From an uncultured Bacillota bacterium (GTDB lineage Bacteria > Bacillota > Clostridia > Peptostreptococcales > Anaerovoracaceae), in the NCBI GenBank assembly GCA_946408315.1, contig CAMJRV010000150.1, forward strand, positions 1-6,303: a stretch of DNA of 6,303 bases, in the 5' to 3' direction. This document shows positions 1 to 5,858 of the stretch, in pieces. A model generated the notes under the pieces. That model worked only from the letters and a program-made list of their open reading frames with translations, was not told where the DNA came from and did not search any database. Positions within the stretch are counted from its first letter, which is position 1; each line of letters begins with the position of its first letter. A program made the translations under genes and the position numbers.

Positions 1-675
1 GCTCATGACAGTTCCGAGACAGTCCCTGCAATTCGGGTGAGGCAGTCCTTCGGTGTCGGTTACGGCAAAATACAGGCCGGAACAGCTTTTCACAGGCAGC
101 ATGAGCCCGCTGTCCTTTACGCTCATCCCGATCCTTCCCGCCTCCACGACCCGAAACAAATCGTTCGTCTTGCCCATAGGCATCCCATAAAAGCCCGGTC
201 CGAAGGCGTCGGACAGAAAGACCTCCTGCCCCGGTCCGGAAAACTCCCGGTTCAGGTCTTGTTTGAGCAATTCCTCAAGCATATCTCTTGCCGAATCCGT
301 ATATGCCGTTCCCCAGATATCCGCAAACACCTGATCCATAATATCATCTTCATCGCGATAAGTACACTCCCCGACTGTAAGCATATAGGCATAAATTTTT
401 TTGACACAATCCGGGTTGACATTCTCAAAAGCCGGACAGTAAAACTCCATTCCATCCAGCACGACTTTCCGGTCCCGGAAGATCTCAGGCCCATAGGAAG
501 AAACGACGGCCCGGGGGCGAATCCCGGAAAGCCCCAGGCGTCTTGCGTTCATGGCCAGAGGGAGCATTTTTCGATGCTTCTCGTTTTCTTCCTGAAAGCC
601 GCATATTTTGAAGAAATATTCTTTTGCTTTTTCAAACGCTTCTGCTTCGGCAAACTCGATGATCTTGTTTTTCAT
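1..675 (-). CDS. MetH activation domain-like protein (3' end outside window)
   Basis: 225 codons run open from the ATG at 675 to the left edge with no stop, so the gene is partial. AGGA, overlapping the TGA stop of the membrane protein gene (gap 8 nt), lies 5 nt upstream; a second ATG at 680 meets a stop after two codons and is excluded. The N-terminal part (1-60) is helical and charged. The rest resembles the stand-alone proteins related to the B12-dependent methionine synthase activation domain, which bind SAM for reductive reactivation of cobalamin: FGPGFYGMPMG (158-168) matches the SPGYGDWP region, and RIGMSVKDSGLMLPVKS (181-197) matches the family's RIGVxLTxSxMMxPxKS stretch. CRDC (216-219) near the edge fits the cysteine pair seen at the C-terminus of such proteins. 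The Arg normally before SPGY appears to be Ala. The gene is certain; the family is probable. With the UroD-fold partner it suggests corrinoid or SAM chemistry. Confidence 0.68.
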   Translation of the reverse strand, partial: MKNKIIEFAEAEAFEKAKEYFFKICGFQEENEKHRKMLPLAMNARRLGLSGIRPRAVVSSYGPEIFRDRKVVLDGMEFYCPAFENVNPDCVKKIYAYMLTVGECTYRDEDDIMDQVFADIWGTAYTDSARDMLEELLKQDLNREFSGPGQEVFLSDAFGPGFYGMPMGKTNDLFRVVEAGRIGMSVKDSGLMLPVKSCSGLYFAVTDTEGLPHPNCRDCLGTVMS

Positions 676-683
676 TGCATTCC

Positions 684-1742
684 TCACGCGATCTTAAAAA
701 TAAACAGCTCTAAAAAATAGATCAGCATAATTGCTATGCCCAGAGGAACCCCCAACTTTGCCCATTCCTTGCTCCCGATATCCAGCTTACAGGCCGAAAT
801 GATATTGGGGATATTTCCGGGAATCAGCATGCCGCCGCTGATCAGAAGACCCATGAGAATCGCCTTGATCTGCTCCTGCCCCATCAGCGGGCTGATTTCC
901 GCTGCCGCCAGGGTCGCATTGTCGAGAACCGCGGAGATCATATTAATCCAGTACAGAAGCATGCTGTCCAGATGGATGATGTATGTATTGATCAGGGGTT
1001 TAAATCCCGCACCCAAAAGCTCCAGCGCGATGATGAACAGGAAAATCTTTGCCGCCCGCATTACGATACTCGAATAGCTCTCTGCGGCCGGCGCCATGGG
1101 ACAATCCGGGTCCGCCTCATCCATTTCCTCATGATGAATCAAAACGGCATTCCGCCCGACGGCAACCGCTCCGAACAGGGCGAGAAGCAGGACGCCCGGG
1201 ACAATATAGACACCGAGGGTGCGGAGTAAAAAGAAAAAGTCCTGATCCAGCAGCGAGACGACGATGGTCGCCAGGGGTTCGCCGACCGGAGTCAATGCGG
1301 CTCCCAGCCCGATGGAAAAACAGGCAATGATACACAGCCTGATCTTATACGTTCTCTCAAAGGGCAGAGCCTGAACGATTTCCACAAGAACGAGAGAGGC
1401 GATGATAGCGGTAATCACGCTGGATAGCAGGCCCAGGACGGCGATCACGAGGAACAGAAACACGTAAATGGAACACCTGCGGGTCGCAAAATCGACAAAC
1501 TGCCTTATTCTTTCCACGGAATACTTGAATAGAATCCCTGCGATCAATACCGCTCCTGTAATAAAATACAACATCTCGTTGTGAAAAATATGTACAAACA
1601 GCTCGACCGATAAAACTTTGCTTACGGTTACCGCAGTGAATCCCATAATAAATAGGAAAACTTCTAAATTATGTTCCACTTTTTTGATAAAAAATGGAAG
1701 AGCCAGGATAGCGATCAATAATATTACCAGACCTATTATCAT
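684..1742 (-). CDS. DUF1646-family polytopic membrane protein, probable ion/organic anion transporter
   Basis: A 352-residue integral membrane protein with roughly nine to eleven hydrophobic segments (for example 2-19, 27-45, 58-73, 91-123, 174-195, 229-245, 331-350). Two glycine/proline-rich stretches may be re-entrant: GLGAALTPVGEPLATI (145-160) and GGMLIPGNIPNI (303-314). A DNAT motif (274-277) lies between them. This two-fold arrangement recalls the ion-transporter superfamily (ArsB, NhaD, CitMHS), and the overall sequence looks like DUF1646, a family without a firm biochemical role. An acidic, His-containing cytosolic or external loop lies around 200-225. The ATG at 1742 is preceded by GAGGAG about 6 nt upstream. 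The stop codon overlaps the ribosome binding site of the next gene. Context suggests import or export of the substrate or product of the adjacent UroD-fold enzyme; this is inference. Confidence 0.82.
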   Translation of the reverse strand: MIIGLVILLIAILALPFFIKKVEHNLEVFLFIMGFTAVTVSKVLSVELFVHIFHNEMLYFITGAVLIAGILFKYSVERIRQFVDFATRRCSIYVFLFLVIAVLGLLSSVITAIIASLVLVEIVQALPFERTYKIRLCIIACFSIGLGAALTPVGEPLATIVVSLLDQDFFFLLRTLGVYIVPGVLLLALFGAVAVGRNAVLIHHEEMDEADPDCPMAPAAESYSSIVMRAAKIFLFIIALELLGAGFKPLINTYIIHLDSMLLYWINMISAVLDNATLAAAEISPLMGQEQIKAILMGLLISGGMLIPGNIPNIISACKLDIGSKEWAKLGVPLGIAIMLIYFLELFIFKIA

Positions 1743-1772
1743 TTTCTTCTCCTCAAAATACGATTCGCTTCT

Positions 1773-1825
1773 ACTGCAAAGGGGCCGCTGTCACAGCAGA
1801 GCTGATCGGCGGCCTCCTCTGCAGT
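1773..1825 (-). other. Long imperfect intergenic hairpin
   Basis: In the 107-nt gap between the UroD-thioredoxin and membrane protein genes, 1773-1788 pairs with 1809-1825: ACTGCA with TGCAGT, AGG with CCT, and GGCCGC with GCGGCC, with one mismatch and one bulged base. The loop holds a further CAGC-AGA-GCTG stem (1794-1804). No U tract follows in the transcript, so it is not a canonical terminator. An attenuator, RNA processing site or stability element that sets different expression of the flanking genes is possible. Confidence 0.6.
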
Positions 1826-1849
1826 CAGAGATTCTTTGCTTCCCAGTTT

Positions 1850-3208
1850 CTATTTCACATATTTTTTGACTTCGGCGATCAATTCCTGTTTGTTGGGAAT
1901 GATGGAAATATACTTCTGCTCCCCGTTGATGCACATGGTCGGCAGATTTGCGATCCCCATCTTTCTCGTCCGCGCAATATCTTCCTTGATAAAATACTTG
2001 TAGACCCTGTAATCGGCAAAATCTTTCATTTCATCGTACGCGTCCTCAACGGCGGCCAGCATGTAGGTACACGCTGCGCACTGCTCCGGATCCAGCAGGA
2101 ACAGTTCGATAAGCACTTTATCCAGGTTCGCATAATCCGGTATTTCCACATCGATATCGTCGACAACGACCTGATAGTTTTCGATCAGTTGACGGGCCTT
2201 TTCAGGATGCTTCACCGCCTCGGCGCATGCCACCGTATTCTCGATGGGCGTGTCATACGGCATGTCGCACCCCGGGCTGACGATGAGATTGTGATGATCC
2301 GCAATGCTGTCCAGCAGATCGATGACGCCCTTCATATTGTCTTCCTGAGTCCCGTGGAGCATCGTCGTCGTGAGCGGGATATTTCCTCCCATCGTGATAT
2401 TGTACTGGTCGCTGATTTCCTTTGCCTTGGCAAGATTGACGTTTTCGTCCACCGAGATGCCGTCCGGTCCCATCTGACACATGACTTCGATCTGCTTTGT
2501 CGCATTCCCGCATACGAAGAAGCTGGAAAACGCACCCCGATCCCTTATGTAATCAAACACCGCCCGGAAGCCTTCTGAGAGCATCTTTTCGATATGCTTG
2601 GGCGAAACCTGGCTTACGAGAGGATCGACGACGGCGATGACATCCATGCCGGCTTCGATATACATTCTTGACATCTCAATGGCGACCTGGGAGCAGAAAC
2701 CAACCAGCTCCTTGACATAGGCCGGATCGTTCATCATATCCATAAAGATATCGCTTCCCCTTAAATGGGACGCCAGGGTGAACGGTCCGCAGATCAGTCC
2801 GTAAAGCGCCACGTCATCTCCGATCTCCGCCTTGATTCGCTTCATGGAGGAAAGGATCATCGGCAGTCTTCCCGATTCTTCCGTCGGAATTTTACAGTTG
2901 CAGGGAATCGTCTTCTCTGCGCCCTCCAGCGGATGGGATTTGACCGACGGCGGATTGTTCTTCGCCCAGAGGAGATCGCAGCCCAGAATTTCCGCTTCTA
3001 CCTGCAGGTCGAACAGAACGGGAAGTCCATCCGGGATATACAGTTTGCTCGCCGCCAAAACGGCTTTTACCATCTTATCTTCCTCCCGCAGCACTTCCTC
3101 CGCGGTATAGCCTACAATTTTTCCGGCATGGACTCCGGCAAACGGAACCCAGGGGATTTCCCCGGTCTTTTCATGCCTTAGAGTTTGAAAAATCAATTCT
3201 TTGCCCAT
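1850..3208 (-). CDS. UroD-fold methyltransferase-like protein fused to a thioredoxin-like domain
   Basis: A 452-residue cytosolic protein. Residues 1-345 or so form a uroporphyrinogen-decarboxylase-fold TIM barrel of the MtaA/MtbA/MtvB type, which moves methyl groups between substrates and corrinoid proteins. Supporting features are the N-terminal LRHEKTGEIPWVPF pattern, CGN (233-235), DGISVDENV (249-257), GGNIP (274-278) and SPGCDMPYDTPIENT (311-325). In these enzymes zinc is held by an HxC motif plus a later Cys. Here the second and third ligands are present (Cys233, Cys314), but the His position is Phe231 (FVCG). Residues about 358-452 form a thioredoxin-like domain: a beta strand then CAAC (377-380), and a putative cis-Pro in NLPT (Pro423). 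The fusion suggests thiol/disulfide control or electron supply to the barrel domain. True haem-pathway decarboxylase is unlikely because of the family motifs and the context. It is the first gene of its operon, with a promoter 5' of it and the membrane protein gene 107 nt 3'. The substrate is unknown. Confidence 0.88.
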   Translation of the reverse strand: MGKELIFQTLRHEKTGEIPWVPFAGVHAGKIVGYTAEEVLREEDKMVKAVLAASKLYIPDGLPVLFDLQVEAEILGCDLLWAKNNPPSVKSHPLEGAEKTIPCNCKIPTEESGRLPMILSSMKRIKAEIGDDVALYGLICGPFTLASHLRGSDIFMDMMNDPAYVKELVGFCSQVAIEMSRMYIEAGMDVIAVVDPLVSQVSPKHIEKMLSEGFRAVFDYIRDRGAFSSFFVCGNATKQIEVMCQMGPDGISVDENVNLAKAKEISDQYNITMGGNIPLTTTMLHGTQEDNMKGVIDLLDSIADHHNLIVSPGCDMPYDTPIENTVACAEAVKHPEKARQLIENYQVVVDDIDVEIPDYANLDKVLIELFLLDPEQCAACTYMLAAVEDAYDEMKDFADYRVYKYFIKEDIARTRKMGIANLPTMCINGEQKYISIIPNKQELIAEVKKYVK

Positions 3209-3217
3209 AATTTTACA

Positions 3218-3225
3218 TCTCCTTT
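3218..3225 (-). promoter_or_regulatory. Ribosome binding site of the UroD-thioredoxin gene
   Basis: AAAGGAGA lies 9 nt before the ATG at 3208. It is the strongest Shine-Dalgarno sequence in the window and fixes the start of this gene. Confidence 0.85.
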
Positions 3226-3236
3226 AATTCAGCCTG

Positions 3237-3282
3237 GTTAATTGCGAATCTTCTCATTCCGATTATCTATAGCGCAATTAAC
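3237..3282. promoter_or_regulatory. Perfect 10-bp inverted repeat overlapping the promoter (candidate operator)
   Basis: GTTAATTGCG (3237-3246) and its exact reverse complement CGCAATTAAC (3273-3282) are 36 bp apart centre to centre. One arm sits wholly within the -35/-10 spacer and the other just downstream of the expected transcription start, so the -10 box is enclosed. An inner AATC/GATT pair (3247-3250, 3261-3264) adds to the dyad. A dimeric or tetrameric repressor bound here would block RNA polymerase. A transcript starting near 3255 would contain only the downstream arm, so an RNA hairpin is less likely than a DNA operator unless transcription begins further upstream. Confidence 0.55.
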
Positions 3283-3289
3283 ATGCCAA
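3262..3289 (-). promoter_or_regulatory. Sigma70-type promoter of the UroD-thioredoxin operon
   Basis: On the minus strand, TTGGCA (3289-3284, five of six to TTGACA) is separated by 16 nt from GATAAT (3267-3262, five of six to TATAAT). Transcription would start near 3255 and give a leader of about 47 nt before the ATG at 3208. The site lies in the only sizeable spacer of the window, so it is the natural start of the second operon. Recognition is by eye; no start site has been mapped. Confidence 0.55.
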
Positions 3290-3297
3290 TTCTATTA

Positions 3298-3307
3298 CTA
3301 TGCATAG
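3298..3307. promoter_or_regulatory. Palindrome CTATGCATAG upstream of the promoter
   Basis: A perfect 10-bp palindrome ends 8 bp upstream of the proposed -35 box. That is where an activator commonly binds. A palindrome of this length can also arise by chance in AT-rich DNA, so a regulatory role is only suggested. Confidence 0.25.
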
Positions 3308-3384
3308 AAAAAATTAAACCTCAGGTATTTCCAACCTATATTGCACTTTTGTATTTGATTCCCTGTTTTATTAAAAATAATGTT

Positions 3385-3423
3385 CGATGAAACTTTTCAT
3401 TCAACCGATGCCTTTTTTCATCG
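3385..3423 (-). terminator. Possible weak terminator of the pgk-malic enzyme-larA run
   Basis: Immediately after the larA stop, an 8-bp inverted repeat (CGATGAAA / TTTCATCG, 23-nt spacer) is followed in the transcript by ATTATTTTTAATA. The 5' arm can instead pair with a nearer CATCG to make a 5-bp stem. The stems are AT-rich and the U run is several bases away, so this is only a weak candidate. The location is right for a terminator because a new promoter lies 100 nt further on. Confidence 0.22.
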
Positions 3424-4677
3424 TTATTCCTCCAGATAGGGAAGTGTTGACCCCGCCTGAGGCATGACAATAACCTTGGCACCGCTCCCAAGCTTTGCAA
3501 AGGCAGCATCCAAAGCTACCTGTGCCGTAGGAAACGGCTTGAAATGGATCCTTCTGATCAGCTCGTCCTCCAAGTCGGAGACCATGTAGATATCAGCCTT
3601 CTGCAATACCATAGAGATAGCGGCAGCCTTATGGGCGCCCAGAATAAAATTCTTTCGGATCTCCTCTATCATTTCTTCGGGTTTCTTATTCAGCATCCAT
3701 TCCTCAAAATGATCCTCCCCGAATCCCTCCTTGGAGGAAGCGCACCAGATGATGATTCCGCCGTCTTTCACCGCATGCTGCGCGTTGTCCAGCGCCTTCT
3801 GCGCCTGATAGAGGTTGATGTCCTTCGGAAATCCTCCCGGCGATATGACAACGATATCCGCCTTCTCCCGTATCCCGATCTTATACATATCGTCAATAGC
3901 CCGGCATCCGGCCCGGTGCGCCAGTTCGTGATGCCCGGCGAAGGCTTTCACGATTTCCTTATTTTTATCCAGAACGACGTTAACGATGAAATCGATGGGG
4001 AGAAAATCCGTGATCTGGTCAATGTCTTCCCGGACCGGATTGCCTTCCAGTTTTCCCGCCTGCGCTCCCGGCCGGATCATATTGGAATGGTTTGCCTGGA
4101 TCGCTCTTCTGCTGGATACGCCCGGCATCAACGCCTTAGAGCCTCCCGAATATCCGGCAAAATAGTGAAACTCCACATTGCCAATGCAGATTCTCCTGTC
4201 TGCCCGGGCAACCGGTTCAAAGATGTCAACCGGAGTACCATGCCTGCATAGACCGAGTTCCACACACTGGTCAGGATCGCTGTCCAGAAGAACAACTCCA
4301 CTGTCGTATACGGCATCGCCCACCAGGGTCCTCTTTTCCCCCTCGGTATGAGCTCTATGGCTTCCCAGCGCAAATACGACGGTAATCTGCGCCTTTTCCA
4401 CTCCTCCCCGCTCCAGCTCACGGATCACCAAAGGCAGTATCCGGTGGGATGGGACGGGCCTCGTAATGTCGCTTGTCACGATCACAACCCGTTCTCCCGG
4501 CCGAACGATATCGCGCAGCCGCTCCGTTCCGATCGGATTTTCCAGCGCCCGTACCACTTCCGCCTCCCCGACAGTACCGAGGGGGATCGCATTGGGCAGG
4601 ATTTCTCCCAGATAATTTGATTCCGCGATATCAAAGGATACGGTCTCTTTCCCGTATTTTAACTCCACGCTCTTCAT
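3424..4677 (-). CDS. larA: LarA-family nickel-pincer 2-hydroxyacid racemase/epimerase
   Basis: A 417-residue protein of the LarA family (DUF2088 N-terminal domain). The founding member interconverts L- and D-lactate by hydride transfer on a nickel-pincer nucleotide (NPN) cofactor covalently bound to a lysine. Residues matching the characterised enzyme are present, offset by a few positions: Arg73 in DITRP, His107 in GSHRAHT, His171 in EFHYFAGYSGGSK, the cofactor-anchoring lysine Lys181 in GGSKALMPGV, the nickel-ligand histidine His197 in ANHSNM, and Gln291/Lys294 in YQAQK. The protein therefore looks catalytically competent. The family also includes racemases and epimerases for malate, phenyllactate, 2-hydroxyglutarate and gluconate, so lactate cannot be assumed. 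Placement 5 nt after malic enzyme makes malate an attractive candidate by inference. The ATG at 4677 has AGGCGG about 8 nt upstream, at the end of the malic enzyme gene. The cofactor genes larB, larC and larE are not in the window. Confidence 0.92.
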   Translation of the reverse strand: MKSVELKYGKETVSFDIAESNYLGEILPNAIPLGTVGEAEVVRALENPIGTERLRDIVRPGERVVIVTSDITRPVPSHRILPLVIRELERGGVEKAQITVVFALGSHRAHTEGEKRTLVGDAVYDSGVVLLDSDPDQCVELGLCRHGTPVDIFEPVARADRRICIGNVEFHYFAGYSGGSKALMPGVSSRRAIQANHSNMIRPGAQAGKLEGNPVREDIDQITDFLPIDFIVNVVLDKNKEIVKAFAGHHELAHRAGCRAIDDMYKIGIREKADIVVISPGGFPKDINLYQAQKALDNAQHAVKDGGIIIWCASSKEGFGEDHFEEWMLNKKPEEMIEEIRKNFILGAHKAAAISMVLQKADIYMVSDLEDELIRRIHFKPFPTAQVALDAAFAKLGSGAKVIVMPQAGSTLPYLEE

Positions 4678-4682
4678 ATTCT

Positions 4683-5855
4683 TTACCGCCTGAAGACGCC
4701 GGTATCCACGGCAGCCTGATAAACCGCTTCCGCCACCGCTTTCCCCACCCTTTCGTCAAAGGCAGGTACAATGATATAATCCTCCCTCAGCTCTTCGGGC
4801 GAGATCAGCGCGGCTATGGCTTTTGCCGCTGCGACCTTCATTTCCTCGTTGATGTTGCTCGCTTTGGCGTCCAACGCCCCCCGGAAGATTCCCGGAAAAG
4901 CCAGCACGTTGTTGATCTGGTTCGGGAAATCGGAGCGCCCTGTTCCTATGATTCTGGCGCCCGCCTTCTTGGCCTGTTCCGGCATGATCTCCGGTTCCGG
5001 GTTTGCCATGGCAAATACAATCGCGTCTTTTGCCATGGACCGGACCATCTCCTCAGAAACCAATCCTTTGGCGGAAACACCGATAAAGATATCCGCGCCT
5101 TCCATGGCATCGGCCAGACTGCCTGTTTTGTGTGCTTTGTTCGTAGCGGATGCAAGCATCTGATGGACCGGATTTTCATACTGCGCTGACTCGACCAGAA
5201 TGCCGTTTCGCGTACAGGCATAGATATCCTTTACGCCCATATTCAGAAGCATTTTTGAAACCGCATATCCTGCGGCTCCGGCTCCGCTCATAGCTACTGT
5301 GACGTCATTCCACTCTTTTCCCACGATTTTCAGTCCATTGATGAGGCCGGCCGTCACCACGACGGCGGTACCGTGCTGATCGTCATGAAAAACAGGGATA
5401 TCCAGTTCTTCTTTCAGACGGTTTTCAACTTCAACGCAGCGGGGGGATGAGATATCCTCAAGATTGATTCCGCCGAAGCCCGGTGCGATCATCTTAACAG
5501 TATGCACGATGTCATCCACGTCCTTTGATGCAACACAGATGGGAAAGGCGTCAACATTGGCAAAGGATTTAAACAGAACTGCTTTCCCTTCCATGACCGG
5601 CATTCCCGCTTCCGGTCCGATATCGCCAAGACCCAGCACTGCGCTGCCGTCTGTTACGACTGCAACCAGATTGCCCTTTGCCGTATAATCGTAAACTTTG
5701 GCGATATCCTTATGGATTTCCCGGCAGGGTTCCGCCACACCCGGCGTATAGGCCAAGGACAGATCTTCCGTGCTGTTGACAGGCACCTTGCTTGTGATTT
5801 CAATTTTTCCTCTCCATAGCTCGTGAAGCTTTAATGATTTCTCCTGCGTGTTCAT
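4683..5855 (-). CDS. Malic enzyme, short two-domain form
   Basis: Oxidative decarboxylation of L-malate to pyruvate and CO2 with reduction of NAD(P), in the cytosol. At 390 residues it is the usual short bacterial form, without the phosphotransacetylase-like extension of long MaeB. Catalytic motifs are intact: AYTPGVAEP with the acid/base Tyr36, MEGKAVLFK with Lys91, NLEDI with metal-ligand candidates Glu133 and Asp134, and FHDDQHGTA (156-164) with further acidic metal ligands. The Rossmann domain has GAGAAG (191-196), AMANPEPEI (282-290) and GRSDFPNQINN (306-316). After the second beta strand, ACTRNG has Thr215 where many relatives have Asp (the C/V-D-R/S-K-G pattern), so cofactor preference is uncertain. 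The ATG at 5855 is preceded by AAGGAA seven bases upstream, lying inside the last codons of pgk. That arrangement and the 3-nt gap suggest translational coupling. It is followed after 5 nt by the racemase gene. The enzyme call is very secure. Confidence 0.97.
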   Translation of the reverse strand: MNTQEKSLKLHELWRGKIEITSKVPVNSTEDLSLAYTPGVAEPCREIHKDIAKVYDYTAKGNLVAVVTDGSAVLGLGDIGPEAGMPVMEGKAVLFKSFANVDAFPICVASKDVDDIVHTVKMIAPGFGGINLEDISSPRCVEVENRLKEELDIPVFHDDQHGTAVVVTAGLINGLKIVGKEWNDVTVAMSGAGAAGYAVSKMLLNMGVKDIYACTRNGILVESAQYENPVHQMLASATNKAHKTGSLADAMEGADIFIGVSAKGLVSEEMVRSMAKDAIVFAMANPEPEIMPEQAKKAGARIIGTGRSDFPNQINNVLAFPGIFRGALDAKASNINEEMKVAAAKAIAALISPEELREDYIIVPAFDERVGKAVAEAVYQAAVDTGVFRR

Positions 5856-5858
5856 CTC

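Noticed and set aside
252..494. 80-codon minus-strand open frame
   Set aside because: It lies in a different frame inside the MetH-activation-like gene and has no family similarity; the longer frame from 675 explains the region.
37..720. 227-codon open frame on the plus strand
   Set aside because: It is antisense to the MetH-activation-like gene and the end of the membrane protein gene, has no recognisable domain, and its product reads as a low-complexity shadow. The minus frame has family motifs and a ribosome binding site.
1850..3208. Haem-pathway uroporphyrinogen decarboxylase (hemE)
   Set aside because: The SPGCD and DEN motifs match the corrinoid-methyltransferase branch, the protein carries a thioredoxin-like extension, and no tetrapyrrole genes are nearby.
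3309..3341. Possible terminator hairpin (AGGT/ACCT stem followed by a T run on the minus strand)
   Set aside because: The stem is only four or five pairs with a seven-base loop, and the T run is about nine bases away, so it is too weak to call.
3544..4251. 235-codon plus-strand open frame
   Set aside because: It is entirely antisense to the well-supported LarA gene and has no recognisable motifs.
4473..5189. 238-codon plus-strand open frame
   Set aside because: It is antisense to the larA/malic enzyme junction, Arg/Pro-rich and without family motifs, as expected of a shadow frame.
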